DNA from: Dendrophyllia cribrosa
Taxonomy: Eukaryota > Cnidaria > Anthozoa > Scleractinia > Dendrophylliidae
Direction: 5' to 3'
Length of the DNA: 64,000 bases
Assembly (NCBI GenBank): GCA_024195265.1
Contig: JAJLRJ010000009.1
Coordinates: 26,814,597-26,878,596, forward strand
Part shown: positions 1 through 12,296 of the stretch, one piece after another
Position numbering within the stretch: the stretch's first letter is position 1
Layout of the letters: each line of letters begins with the position of its first letter
Translations under genes and position numbers: made by a program
The notes under the pieces: generated by a model
Told to the model about the DNA's origin: nothing
Database searches by the model: none
The model's input: the letters and a program-made list of their open reading frames with translations, nothing else

Positions 1-131
1 ACCTAGGTAACATCGGTTACACGTAGAAAACCATTTACCTAGGTAAATTCAAATTTAAGGATGTCGTGTAACAATGTCGCTATATATTGTTTTCCAGCAC
101 GTGCAAAGGAAGTAAATTTTACCTAGAAAAA

Positions 132-551
132 GGCCGTGTTTTCACGAGCGATTTTTCAAGTCGCTGAGCGAGTGACAGTCGGAAATCTCGTGAAAACAGT
201 TGCTTGTCCAACTCGCTTAAAGTTAAGCGAGTCGGCGAATTTCAATAAAATTCTCATTAAATTTTTTTAAAAAATAGAGACTTATTTAGCGCACATATCA
301 CATGTCTCATGGCGCTTTACATACACTTATGAGAATGAGGCAGCCGCTATCGACCCATTGTTGATCTCATCTCACCCACCCCACCCATGAACAATGTATG
401 GCACTGAGGGTGGTCACAGCCAGAGTTTTGTTACGTTCTCAGTGGTTCTTTTACGTCCCCATGGGAGACGAGACCGCCATTTCTACGTGGTCATCCGAGC
501 CACGTGAAGGTCTAACCATTTGCCGATGTCATAGCAAAGGCAGCATCTTTA

Positions 552-587
<36 letters not shown>

Positions 588-1088
588 ACCCGAGACCTCC
601 CGCTCTGCAGACCGGTGCTCTATCAACTGAGCTAACCAGGAGGCGGTTTAAGCCATTTAAGCCACCAATCCAAGTAGTTTAAGCGAGTCGGCAATTAATT
701 TCGGCCAATCACATTTCGCCAGCGTTCAAACAACCGAGAAGGCACGTCAACAGGGTGATATAATTTGCATTTGCCGCGAATATTTGAATTGGCCAGAAAC
801 GCAATGGTACGCTATCCATTTCCTCATGATTTTTTCCACCGTCTCTGATGCTGGAACAAGCGCGATAGCACTGACACCAATAAACATAAGAATCATATAT
901 TTGCAAGCGTCTCTGTTTCCCGCCATCTTTCTTGTTATTCCGCGAATAACAAGGGACAAACATCAAGAAAAATGAATAAAGCTCTGTCCGTGAAAACGCA
1001 TAAATTATTTAAGCTGCTTAACGCTGTCGGCAAACAAATCACCTCAAGGAATGTTAAGCGAGAAAAACAGCCTCGTGAAAACACAGCC
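132..1088. mobile_element. TIR element, GGCCGTGTTTTCACGAG ends
   Basis: Left GGCCGTGTTTTCACGAG (132-148) is matched by CTCGTGAAAACACAGCC (1072-1088), and AAAA flanks both ends. No transposase is present. It contains the SINE at 285-650. A degenerate direct repeat (CGGTT.CACG.AGAAA and TTTACCTAG) lies on either side, at 11-62 and 1091-1145. Confidence 0.65.
285..650 (-). mobile_element. tRNA-derived SINE (head at 581-646)
   Basis: On the minus strand the head reads TAGCTCAGTTGATAGAGC (box A) and GGTTCGGACC (box B), a tRNA-like 5' end. A body with ACGTGGCTCGGATGACCACG follows, and a tail related to GTGATATGTGCGCT. The cloverleaf cannot close at the acceptor stem, so it is not a tRNA gene. It sits inside the TIR element 132-1088. 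Related copies are at 58139-58356 and, tail only, about 39585-39725. Confidence 0.7.
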
Positions 1089-1154
1089 AAAATCGGTTGC
1101 ACGAAGAAAGCATCTTTACCTAGATAAATGCAAATTTAAGCATGCCGCGGTATA

Positions 1155-1297
1155 GGTGGTTTTCATGTTACGTCATCGCCGCCATGCTGGTGGACGTTAA
1201 CAATAGTTCTCTCATTAGCTCCTTTTGTTCGTCCACCAGCATTTGTTCGTTTCACTATTGTTATCTATGTCTCTAGAGATTGGTTGCAAACCACCTA
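1155..1297. mobile_element. Short foldback MITE (GGTGGTTTTCATG type)
   Basis: The ends GGTGGTTTTCATG and GGTTGCAAACCACC are imperfect inverses. An inner palindrome CATGCTGGTGGAC / GTCCACCAGCATT surrounds the middle. The centre ACGTCATCGCCGCCAT resembles the MITE at 2053-2204. Confidence 0.5.
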
Positions 1298-1385
1298 TTG
1301 TTATTTCGAATTTACCTACTCGGTAAAAGTTGTATCGTATAACCGCGGCTAATGACTGTATGGCAGGGCCGGATGGGAAAATAGT

Positions 1386-2464
1386 GAACTTTAGATTTGA
1401 GTACGAGTACGACTTGCGAATTTCAAGCTAGTCACGTCCCCAAAGCTGTCGGTTCTTCCTGCTGTTGAACAGAAGATAAGGAAACTCTAGGTATAAAATT
1501 GTGTTGATAAATCACAGGTAGCCCAAGCTATATGTGTCACAGTAACCGTTACGAGTGAAATTCTAAGGATTTGTATGAGAAAAAATGGTCCATTCTAGGA
1601 GCTAAAAAATACGAACAAGATTTCAATAAAAATTGCCTACCTTACTTCGCTTGTGTGTTTCCTTGTCTCCTGTGTGGTTTTTGGGGCGATTTAGAGCGTT
1701 TCCAGTGAGTTTTAGTTCCATTGCTTTCTCTCTATATATCCTTTCCCAAGGTAGGGTACTTCAACCGAGAGGCCGAGCGGATCCACTGAAGGAAAACCAC
1801 CGTAAATTCGCTCCAAATCCTTCGATCGCCTCGAAATTCCACGTAGACCACGGACGATAGTTCTGCTGTCCATTCCAACCGCTTTATCCGAGACCCGGAT
1901 ACATGGAAAGAGCATTAAATGTCGCCAATCTCTGCACACTTTTCCGTTGAGATCGTTCGACAGAGGCTTCATGCAGAAATCTCTAAGCCGAACATTTGAA
2001 AAATGGCTTAGCGACCGGTGGGCGACTGTAAAATGTTACTAAAGACAATATTGAGCGTTTTCAATTGACGTCATAGCCGCCATATTGGTGTTCCCGTACA
2101 AAACAATTTTAATTAACTTCTTTTGTTAGGAACACCAACATGGCTGCCATGGCCTTTGTCATTCGAGTCCCACGGGACTGAAGGTCACGTGAGTGAAAAC
2201 GCTCTATCACCCTCGGTACAGTCGCCCACCGGATCAGTAAGAAATTCGACCCAAAGGCCGGGTCGCTAAGCCATTTTTCAAACGTTCGGCTTAGAGATTT
2301 CTGCATCAAGCCTCTGTCGGACGATCTCAACGGAAAACTGTGCAAAGATTGGCGACCTTTAATGCTCTTTCCATGTAGATAAATGATTATCTAGAGCACG
2401 CGAACTAGGTTTGAAAAGTCGTACTCGTACTCAATCTCGTACTCGTAGTCCGATCTAAAGTTCT
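1386..2464. mobile_element. Nested foldback element with about 130-bp inner arms
   Basis: The outer ends contain GAACTTTAGAT and GAGTACGAGTACG on the left and their inverse on the right (2416-2464). Inner arms 1901-2030 and 2217-2376 are inverse copies; the right arm has an extra ~30 bp. A separate MITE (2053-2204) lies in the loop. Confidence 0.7.
2053..2204. mobile_element. MITE with GAGCGTTTTCA ends
   Basis: GAGCGTTTTCA (2053) is matched by TGAGTGAAAACGCTC (2190-2204). The inside has GCCGCCATATTGGTGTTCC and its partner GGAACACCAACATGGCTGCC. Related sequence is at about 7880-8000 and 34018-34070. Confidence 0.65.
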
Positions 2465-2712
2465 CTTATATTTGGCTCGAGGCAGAAGCTTAGTAATAAT
2501 CATATGACCAATTTGGAGACAAAAAATTGTTTCAAATTTTAACACGCCGTACGCTTTTGCAGCAAGGCCTTACGTTTTTTTTTTTCATTTCACCCGTACT
2601 GCCCTGCGAGCCTTTTCTTTGCAAAATTATTGACGAAAGTCCCGTATGAGGGCCGTACGCATTTGCGCGAGCGGGGCTGGAAAAAGCCGAAAACAAAAAC
2701 AAACTATTTACT

Positions 2713-2850
2713 TATTGACTAAGTTAGGTCGGGCCGGATGGGAAAATATTTGGCTCGAGGTCATGGCGTACGGATCGAGCGCAGCGAGGTCCGTGCGCCA
2801 TGACCGAGAGCCAAATATTTTCCCATCCGGCCCGACCTAACTTAGTCAAT
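2713..2850. repeat. Near-perfect long hairpin
   Basis: ATTGACTAAGTTAGGTCGGG on the left is repeated inverted at the right end. The arms continue through GGATGGGAAAATATTTGGCT and a central GGTCATGGCG.AC, with a very short loop. A diverged copy is at about 3333-3437. Confidence 0.75.
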
Positions 2851-3240
2851 ATTTGTTCACATCAGGCGGCACATTGCGCGACATGTTTATTCTGAGCATG
2901 ATTGAAACTACTTCACGAGGTAGTTTCGATCTACTAGTAAGTCTAGTAAGCCAGACGAAACACATTGGCGCAAATGTCGCGTCCTTGTTGAACGCTGCAA
3001 TGCCCTTCGTTCCCGAAAGGCTTGAGAAGTGAAATTAAACGACAACTGCAACAGCGAGTTTAAGCTCTATTTTATTTCGGTTCAGGTGTCGTTAAAAAGA
3101 TTTTATGCGAGCTTTAATATTATCATATGCTTGTTTTGTAAAACAGCATAAATTATTGAAGCGAGCGTGAAACGTGTTTTGAAATTAACAACTAATGACT
3201 TTGTGAACAATGAAATTACAAATATGTTTACGTTACGGGA

Positions 3241-3309
3241 AACGTGTTTCGTTGAAACATGTTTACTCTAAACATGTTTACTCCAAACATGTTTACTCTA
3301 AACATGTTT
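3241..3309. repeat. 15-bp minisatellite, AAACATGTTTACTCT
   Basis: Four tandem, slightly varied copies of AAACATGTTTACTCT. Each unit holds the palindrome AAACATGTTT. Confidence 0.8.
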
Positions 3310-3437
3310 CGGTGCTGATGTGAACACAGCATTACGTTAGGTCGGGCAGGATAGAAAAATATTTGTCCCGAGGTCATGGCGTATACGTGCGATCGGTCCG
3401 TACGCCATGGCCTTGAGCCCAATATACTGTTCCCCAA

Positions 3438-6400
3438 GTTACGAGCTGTTTTTGTTCTTGTTTGTCTTCTCTTTTGTTATACCGAACGACTTTCTTAACC
3501 CTCCGAAAACAAGATAATTTTCCGATTTAAATAATGCAAGTTCGAGATGACATTTCACGTGACAAATTCAACTAGTTTTTTCTTTTCCCGGAAATATCAG
3601 ACATATATTATTAGGCTTTCAACTCTGAACAAATATTTCGCCAGAAAAAATCGCCTTGGGCACCCTTACACCAAAACTGTCATAGCAACAGTACTGTCCA
3701 TTTCAGTGCATCACATCATTTCTCAGCGACAAAAAAAGTGTTATAAAAGTAAACATCTAGCAAAAAGAAAACACAAAACACAAAGCAATCCTACCACTTT
3801 CGCAAGTGTTGTTTGCATTAGTTTGTTTGTCCATTTATACAAATATAACTAAAACACCTAGCGAAAGAAACAATCAGTTGTACCCCGCGTTTATATAAAG
3901 AACATTTTGCGCAATTTTCATGAACTTCAGCCCAAAAGTCCAGTTTTACGTGACTTAACCTGCCTAGAACTATACCAAACTGATATTGCGTTTCATTTTC
4001 TCGGTAACTGTCTAATTTTCCAATTGTAGCGGATTTTCAATCGGAACTGGTAAATAGTAATTGTCAGTTAAGAAAATGTGGTTTTCTATACTGAAAATGG
4101 CTGTCGGATTTTAGCTCACACAGCTTAACAAAACAACTCCTACCGTTATCGCATTCTGCAGGATAACAAATAATCCCCAGATTAATAGAAAAAGTGAATA
4201 TTTTCCCAGTTGCTAGCTTTTAAAAGCGACCGCAAATCGTTCCTTTTTAATTACTTCATTTACATTTCAAAATGCGCGTTGCGAAATCAGTCAAGAAAAG
4301 AAAAACAAAAATGGACAGGAAATTGGCAGATATTCAGCGTCAAAGCACTTCAAAGAAAGACATTTTACATTCATCAAATGTATGTTTACAGAAGAAAAAA
4401 ACTGAACATTTTCTTGTCAGAAATCGTTGAGAATCATCGCTAATAACACGAAACGTGCAGTTTCAGTGAAAATTCAGTAGATAGTCCGGCTTATCTCAAT
4501 TTCAACAATTGTTTCCAATAACGAGAAGTTCGCATGTTTGTGTTACGCATAGAAAGTTTTTATGAGTCACCTTTTGTCTTTTTCGAGATGTTACTGATAT
4601 ATTTTCATCCGGAAAATAGAATAATAAGAAAAACGATTAAAGGAAAAAACTGGATCGAAACGTTGCTAATTAAAAGCGACAGATGTTTACAGGCCGAGGG
4701 AAGTGATGCTTAAAATTCACACATAAAATATATCGATACTACATAGTACAGCAATCGAGTCAAAAAATTGTCTTTTTATATCCAGTCTGCTTTACGCTCG
4801 TTAAGGTGTTTGGTCTTCCTTCACGCGTTTATGCACTGTTTGTCAAAGCCAGTCGGGCATACTAATATATTTTCATCATGGTCATGCGAATTATAAATGT
4901 ATAGACTAAGCAAACGGGTTCCGATTGAAAACAAGGATAAAAGATGGCGTTAATTAGAAATCGGTCGCGGAGGAGAAATAGAAAATTATGGCTTATCAGT
5001 CCAAGAGTGGCAACGGATTCTGAAAGTTTCCCGCCAGGACAACATAAACGCAGCAGTATTCGGGTTTATTGTTTTGACAGACGCACTGTCGAAACAAACT
5101 CTAGCTCTAAATCCAACGCATTTTCAAGATACGCGTTCAACTGAAGGTGAATAGAGATGTATTTTGGATGGAAAGAGAACACACTTTCGAACAAGGAAAA
5201 ATACGCCAACAGCGCATCACTGAGACTCGGTCCAAAAGATGTAATGGCGGTTAACTTGCCGCGGGAGATAATTGGAAGAAGGCACCGTTACTTCGTTTTA
5301 AGACAGTCTTATTCAACACAGTTAATATGATGTAGATTGATAAAAAAGGACAAAATGAATCCCAGAAACTAACCTGGGATTATGGCGAGACAATTCCATT
5401 TAACGTGAATGCACCTTTGTCGTGAAATTATTAATTGCAGGATAAAAATTAAAAGCGAAACTGTCAAAATAGGACAAAACCCAACGGACTTTCGTTTGAA
5501 CAAAAGCCTGCGAAATTGTTTTCATTGTTAAATTTAAAGGATGTAATTTTAAAAATAATCCTTTCTTTCTTTTTATTTGAAAAATCTCATCATTAAATAT
5601 CTCATCATATTTTTTTCTTGCGAAAAAATATACGATTGTACATGCCGGCTGTGTCAATAATGGCTCACAGCCCGACTCAGTACTAACCAGAGAAAATTAT
5701 TTTCACGATAAGTCGAATCGAAATTTTCCAAATGTTGTTAGAACTTAATATAAAGTAAGATCAGACTAGCTGAAACTAAGAAAATTCAGTCTTGAAGTGT
5801 TGAATATTTAGTGCTGGAACGAGTGAAGGAAGATTTTACCCCCTAATAAGTCAAACGGGATGAATTGTGTGAACAGGTAATTTTCAAACGCGATATAAAA
5901 ATATTAACGCTAAAAACTCACCAGCATTGCTTTCCTGGCTTTCAAGAAGAAGACCAGTTGACTGTTGGAATAAAAAAAAACAGATGGTCTTTGCAGTTGT
6001 AAGAGAATGGATTGTAGTGAAAAAAGGCATTTCTTAAGATGTCCAGGTTTTTTGCTTTAATTTTAACACGAATAAAATAAATTGGACTTACCGTTAATAA
6101 AAGAGACCACAATATATCCTCGAGGCGAATAACCTTTATCATATCAGGTCGTTTAAAGCTGCAAAATGGTAGATTTTATTCTGGGAAATCAGTAAGCTTT
6201 CCTGAAAAATTTCCGCGATGAATTATCATAGCAAAAATCGTGCTAACTATTCGAGGGCCTTTCCGTCTCTAGTAACACAACACAATTTGATCCACCAGCT
6301 GCTTCCGCTGACATCTTGACGTTTCAGTATTTGTAATAAAAGGAAAACAATATAAATTTAATGAATTTGCATAAAATGAGCTAGCTATCTGGATAGAAGT

Positions 6401-7860
6401 GTGTGTTAACCGTCAATATACCTTAAAATAATCCATCTGTTATTGGCTGGCCGAGGTGTGTCGGGTTTTAGGTGTCAACTTAATTCCCGGTTCTGAAATT
6501 TTACTCTGGCAGCGACATTAACCGTCAAGGAACAAAACTTCCCTAAAAACCCCATTTATATGTGACAATTTCCGTTAACCTAACTTTTTTTGGAAACATT
6601 TTGTGTGACAAAAATATCTCGCGCATTTTTCAATCCGGCTGTATATTTCCTCGTCACTTGAACCTTCGGTAACTTGTGTTTACCCATGGATTCAAAAGCG
6701 AAATGCAGCGTTTGTTGCATCACAGGCAATTTTGACTCGGTTAAACTGAATTGCGATGGAAATAATAGAAAGAAATAAGCTCAAAAAAGAACAACGGTTA
6801 TTTTTCTATTAAACTTTGTGAGAATGAAAACAAAAGCCATTCAAATACGGATATGATTGATTGGCAATAGTAAATTGAAAATCTAGACAAGAAATAAGTT
6901 CTTGATCCTTATATTAATATTCCGATTGCGTTTTCTTTTCTTTCAGCGTTACCCGGTTACTATTGTATCTTCAGTGTAAAAGAGTTTTTTTTAAAGTAAA
7001 TTACTATTCTCGTCCGAAAATGAGGAATTGCCCGCTCTTTTCATCGCGAAATAAGTGGCCTTTGTTCCAAGACAATAACAGTTACTACATACAACCAATT
7101 TTAGCTTTAATCTTGCAGAATACCACAATGGCTTCGTTAAGACAGTGCTCTGAATGAAAACGGGAAAATCTTATAATTTCGGTAGCATTTTAGAAAAAAA
7201 AAATGTTATTTTTTTTTTAACTGAGAAAACCCTACTTAATTATCTAGTTCCCGTTGTTTGCATGGGCTAAACATGTCACTATAGAAACCAATATGACGTA
7301 ACTACAGTTTCACGAGAAACTTGTATTGAAGTCGAACAGAATTGAAAGACCGACCGCAAATTTATGTGATGTTAACTGAGGTAATAAAGGTTTTAAATTA
7401 GCAGCCGTTTAGCTTCAAACGATTTCGATAATTTATGTAAAATGACATAAATATCACAAATTTAAGTAAATAATGGGATAAAATTGGGTATACAGCACTT
7501 TTACATGTAAAAGCATGTCTTGGAGAAGGTTCAAATTCATGTCGCATTTTATGGACAAAACAACATCATGAAATAACTTTACTCGTCGCTATTTCATTGG
7601 ATAATATTTGTACCTGTCCGAATTCATATAAATGCAAATTTTGCCCTTTTCATTTGCGATGGCAGAAAAAAGGATCCAGGTTAATTTTGCATAACTTTGC
7701 ATCCCAAATAGCCTACGGATAACAACTAGCTGACATAAATCATAATTTATTCACGAGAACATATGTTTAACTGAGTTGGCGTTTAAATTTGTTTCGATCA
7801 TAATCATTTTTTTAGGAAAGATGTGACAAACTGAATGATTTTTGCATGAACGTTTTAAAT
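3438..7860. other. AT-rich intergenic stretch without recognised genes
   Basis: Only short open frames occur here (up to about 101 codons). They have AT-driven composition and no recognisable domain, splice-site support or repeat ends. I see nothing I can name. Confidence 0.6.
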
Positions 7861-8040
7861 TATGATTCTATAACAATGAGATGGCGGCCATATTGGTGTC
7901 CTAAACGACTCCTATGGGACTTTAGCTCTATTCTTATTCAAACATTCCCTATCGTTTTAACACTCCAGTATGGCCGCCGGTCACGTGAGTGAAAACACTC
8001 CATACACGATTACTCAGATCAGCATTGGGAGTGTTCGTTA

Positions 8041-8218
8041 ATTCTCTATTTTCGAATTGCCCATAATACATTTTGTTTACCCCCAAATTTTGCATAAACT
8101 ATTGTTTGTAAATGCTCTTGGGAGGACTGCATATTCCCAAGAGCATTTCAAAACAATAGTTTATGCAAAATTTGGGGGGTAAACAAAGTGTATTATGGGT
8201 TATTCGAAAATAGAGAAT
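8041..8218. mobile_element. Palindromic MITE, ATTCTCTATTTTCGAA ends
   Basis: Long arms begin ATTCTCTATTTTCGAA and pass through CCCATAATACA and CAAATTTTGCATAAACTATT, folding onto their inverse around an AATGCTCTTGGGA centre. The arms are nearly identical, which suggests a young copy. Confidence 0.8.
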
Positions 8219-8439
8219 ATATGGCCTAACTGGTTCACAATGAGTGGGAACATTCTGATTGGTTCTTCGGCGGGTTGGGAGTAGTACTGTAGCTCTTCCA
8301 GACCTCTATTTTTATTGGCCCCGTAGTACTGTAGCTTCTATTGTGTTTAGGTCTAGGGCTATTGTTTCTGTTGTTTAACCTATTGTTTCGTTAACCAATC
8401 ACTGAGCTTGTTTGGAAAGGTACAGCCTCTCCCCGGGTT

Positions 8440-8500
8440 GGGGGTTAGGGTTAGGGTTAGGGTTAGGGGGTGGGGTGGGCGGGGGGGGGGGGGGGGGGTC
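8440..8500 (+). repeat. Interstitial telomeric repeats plus poly-G
   Basis: About four GGGTTA units, then a G-rich tract ending in a run of about 18 G. TTAGGG is the ancestral animal telomere unit, so this is a small interstitial telomeric site. It could form G-quadruplex. Confidence 0.85.
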
Positions 8501-9191
8501 CGAAGTTTGCTATAAAGACCACTAAAATGGACGAATTTATTTCGCCAAATTGTATTATCCATAAATGTTCAAAACAAATACGTTTTGTGTAAACTAGAAA
8601 CCTTTTTCTGTGTGTCTGGTAGACATGCAACTGTTTGTGAAAATGAAACGGAAACGCTTTTCAGCGCGCGTTTCTGCACCTCTTATGTTTGTTGGTCGTC
8701 CTTCGTCTACATAGCGCGCCCGTTTAGCCTGTTTTAACAAACCGTAACAGCGGTTATATCCAGTGAAAACGGAACCGACATAAGCAAAAGGATAAGGATT
8801 AATCTTATGCTTATGTCAATGTCAGTATTCTTATGACGCAAATTTTTATGCCTCCGCTAATGCTCATGCTCATCAGCTTATGCTTATAGTTATACTTATG
8901 CCGCGAGTGAAAACCAGGCTTTTGCCGATATTTTGATTTGCTTCGGCAAATATGAAAAAGAGCGGCAAATAATAAAACCTTCTTTTTTGAACTGGTCAAA
9001 CCCAGCTTGATGGACCGGGATCGTATTGGACCAGTTTTTGGCAAATATATTTTTCAAACAACTTTAGATTAAATAACAACTTCCTTTGACTAGCATTTTT
9101 TCCAGCTTGTATTAGCTTGTTCAACATCATCTATCAGAAACCCATTGACCTCATGGGTTTGCACACTGATTATTTTTATTCCATATGCAAT

Positions 9192-9577
9192 TTCTCTGCG
9201 TGTCAGCGTGTCACAAATGATTTTTAATTAAAATTTATTCTACGAAATCTCCCATTTGATCTTTTTACTTTGTTGCTCTATGCCTGCAGAACAGGTGTCA
9301 GTATTTTTTATGTGTTTTCGAGGATGGCTGATAAATCGGATCGTCATTGTTTTTCGGCGATCAGACAAGACCACCTTCCTCTATCTCTGTGCGTGTCAGC
9401 GTGTCACAAATGATTTTTAGTAAAAATTAATTCTACGAAATCTCCCATTTGGTCTTTTTACTTTGTTGCTCTATGCCTGCAGAATAGGTGTCAGTATTTT
9501 TTATGTGTTTTCGAGGATGGCTGATAAATCGGATCGTCATTGTTTTTTGGCGGATCAGACAAGACCACCTTCCTCTA
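9192..9577 (+). repeat. 190-bp direct tandem duplication
   Basis: 9192-9381 and 9384-9577 match closely along their length (both contain GTGTCAGCGTGTCACAAATG and GGATGGCTGATAAATCGGAT). It ends just before the LINE. Confidence 0.85.
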
Positions 9578-9600
9578 CCGTTCCAGCGTTCTAATGAGAG

Positions 9601-10620
9601 ATGCGTCATATTGATCAGTTATATATATTCTATATACAGTTTATATACAGTTTGTTTATTCTCTCAGTAGAAATACTAGCTGACGCTATTCGCCAAAAGA
9701 AGGACATTTGTGGCATAATGTTAAATGGTAAAGAGATTAAATTGAGCCAATTTGCTGACGACACAACCCTTATTTTAGACGGTTCTGAAAAATCATTCCT
9801 AGAAGCCTTGAAGATGATAGACAGTTTTGGTTCTGTATCTGGCCTAAAACTTAATAATAGCAAGACAGAAGCCTTGTGGACAGGCGCCAATGCCGAAAGC
9901 GATTTTAAGCTATGTCCTGAAAAGAACTTTAAATGGCCACGCAAAAAAGTCAAAGCCTTAGGAGTGTGGTTTTCAACGGACCCTGATATGACTTTGTCTT
10001 TAAACTACAATGATAAATTGAAAAAGATAAAGACAATCTTAGGCTGTTGGAAACTGCGTAGACTCGGTCTGTTAGGGAAAATTACAGTCTTAAAAAGCCT
10101 CGTAGCATCGCAATTAACATATATTCTCTCGCCTTTACAAACAAATAATAAGGTAATCAAAGAAATAAATGGTATGTTTTACAATTTCTTATGGAATGAT
10201 AAAGGAGACAAAATTAAACGAAATGTAATGATAAATGATTACCCTGAAGGGAGTCTTAAAATGATTGATATAGATTCTTTTAATAGATCTTTAAAAGTTA
10301 TTTGGATTAAAAAGTACCTAGACACAGAAAACCAGGGAGGATGGAAAAGTTTTTTTGACCTTGAACTTAGGAATTATGGAGGCCAAGTCACTTTAACTGG
10401 AAATCTTAACAAAAAAGACAGTAGTATTATTAAGATATCAGATCCTTTCATCAAAGAGATTCTTGAAATCTGGTCAGAAGTTAATTTTGAACAAACGGTA
10501 GTGTCAGATGATCACTTTCTTGCATCACCTCTATGGTACAATTCCCTGATAAGAATAGAAAACAAACCAGTTTTCTATAAAGATTGGTTTACTAAAGGAG
10601 TAACAAAAGTCAAGCATTAA
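9601..10620 (+). pseudogene. LINE reverse transcriptase C-terminal half (RT palm FADD to connector)
   Basis: This open frame of 339 codons carries the FADD catalytic motif, then the GVSGLKLNNSKTE-type block (here SVSGLKLNNSKTEALW) and the GRLGLLGK-like thumb (RRLGLLGKITVLKSL). The first ~20 residues (repeated ATATAC) are flanking DNA rather than element. It lacks RT blocks 0-4 and cannot encode an active enzyme. Confidence 0.8.
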
Positions 10621-11735
10621 AATGAATGGCTCTGGCAAATTTCTTTCACTCTCTGTCTTCCAAAGTAAATATAGCCTGAAAGTCCGGCCTTTAGCTTTTT
10701 ATGGACTAATATCTGCAGTCAAACCCCTGAAAAAGCACATACCACAAAATACAAGGCCTTCTTTAAAGTATGAAGAGTTCTTGACTAAATTTGTAGAAAA
10801 TTCAAAACCAAGTAGACTTGTATATAAGAAACTAGTATCAAAAAAGAGAGAACTACCTATTTCAAGCCAACAAAAGTGGTTTGAGGATATTAACGTTACG
10901 ATCAACTGGAAAACTGCCTATCAATTATCCCTTCAATGTACGAAGAGTACAAAACTTATAGCTTTTAATTTTAAATTCTTACACAGAAGAATATCGACTA
11001 ATAACTTTCTGAAAAAAATCGGACTCGTTGATAGCGAAAAATGTATCTTCTGCCAAGAAGAGACAGAAAAACTGGTACATCTATTCTGGGAATGCCCCAA
11101 AACTCAGTCCTTCTGGGTCAGCATTTCCTCATGGCTTCAGTCATGTAAAATAATTGAAAAAGAAACGCTCATACAACTGGGTACAGCACTGGGCTTAAAA
11201 CCAGATAACTCAAAATACAACCTTCAAATAAACTTTTGCTGCCTGCTTGCTAAATACTACATTTGGCTGTGTAAAATGAAAGAATGTCCACCAAAACTTG
11301 ATGATTTTTTACACTATATGAAACATATCAATGAAATTGAAAACAAAGCCGACATTATCAACCGGAAAAAATGGGAGCCTTTTAAGTCTTTCTTGTAGTC
11401 CCCTGTGAACGTGATGCCAGTCCCTTAAGAAATGAAAAAATGTGTATAACTTCTTTTTCTTCTTCTTCTCCTTCTTATTCTTCTTTTTTTTCTTCTTTGT
11501 TTTGCTTTACTTCCAGGCTAAATTTAGTTTAAAGTTTTAAAGTAAATGCTGTAATAAGTAGTTATAGTATTAAATTTACTGTAAGAATATAGAAATATTG
11601 TGAAATATATGGAAGTAAGCTTAGTGTTACACGTAATATGTCATGGTTTGTAATGTTTTTGTGATTCCTTTTTTTCTGTAATGTAACATTATTGTTTCTT
11701 GTTTAATAAAAAAAAAAATAATAAAAAAAAAAATG
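9640..11735 (+). mobile_element. 5'-truncated non-LTR retrotransposon (L1/Tx1-like LINE), frame-broken
   Basis: The readable part starts inside the reverse transcriptase, just before the catalytic box (LSQFADDTTLIL, about 9740-9780). It continues through the thumb and the long L1/Tx1-type C-terminal region. A zinc-knuckle block of zf-RVT type (CIFCQEETEKLVHLFWEC) lies at about 11043-11095. The frame ends at TAA 10618-10620 and resumes from 10622 in another frame, so at least one frameshift has broken it. The upstream RT motifs and the endonuclease are absent. The 3' end at about 11700-11735 is A-rich (AATAAAAAAAAAAATAATAA), consistent with a poly-A tail. The 5' edge is approximate. Confidence 0.85.
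10622..11398 (+). pseudogene. LINE C-terminal zinc-knuckle fragment (zf-RVT type)
   Basis: This 258-codon frame continues the LINE polyprotein after a frame change at about 10620. FNFKFLHRRISTNNFLKKIG is followed by a CxxC...H...C knuckle and HLFWECPKTQSFW, a layout typical of zf-RVT regions that follow the RT in L1/Tx1 elements. It ends at TAG 11396-11398, followed by a pyrimidine-rich 3' UTR. Confidence 0.8.
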
Positions 11736-11837
11736 AACCTTTCAAAGCATACCTCATGCACACACGTTCGGTCAGAAGTCCTTGGACTTCTAATTCGGTT
11801 TAACGTAATTGTAATTAGATTAACTAATGTGTATCCC

Positions 11838-11890
11838 AGGGTTGGTGTGGTTTTCCACATATTTCGGCTGCCTAGGCCAGCCTTCTTCGG
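11838..11890 (-). other. Second, weaker hammerhead-like motif
   Basis: The minus strand reads CCGAAGA, then stem GGCTG/CAGCC with loop GCCTAGG, then GAAA followed by the palindrome ATAT. This is the same layout and the same U4-to-C change as the motif in the Penelope element. No flanking element ORF is seen, so it is probably a relic of a Penelope or retrozyme terminal repeat. Confidence 0.35.
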
Positions 11891-11930
11891 GTTATGGATG
11901 GAACTAAATTAAAGTTTTTGAATTAGTTAA

Positions 11931-12296
11931 AGTGCCCCTATGATCAAATTTTTGATTTTCATTTTTTTACATTTTCGTGTACTGTTAGACTTGCTTACTT
12001 ATCTTGCTAAATTTCAATCCATTACGAACATCAGAAGTCATTTTATTTTAACATTTATTTCCGAGAATTTACGGCCGCCATTAATCAACCTTGTTCCAAG
12101 GCTTGGTTGCGAATGAGAGAAAGTGACGTCAAAGACTCAAACATACCTCACGGGTTGAAATTATAATAACAATCAGCATAGAAAATTGCACGAAGAACAA
12201 GTCCAAAGTTTTTGTTGCTTTTCGCGTGATTTTCAGTACTTATTGAACACGCAAATGTAAAAACATCAAAATCAAAAATTTGATCACAGGGGCACT
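11931..12296. mobile_element. MITE with AGTGCCCC ends flanked by TTAA
   Basis: AGTGCCCCTATGATCAAATT at the left is inverted at the right (AATTTGATCACAGGGGCACT), with TTAA immediately outside both ends. A TTAA target duplication is the piggyBac signature, although the end sequence itself is not one I can assign. Confidence 0.75.

Noticed and set aside
581..646. Possible functional tRNA gene (minus strand)
   Set aside because: The A and B boxes are present but the acceptor stem and anticodon arm do not close, and a related copy with the same body occurs at 58139-58356; it is a SINE head.
3547..3852. 101-codon plus-strand frame
   Set aside because: AT-driven composition, no domain, no neighbouring exon or promoter signal.
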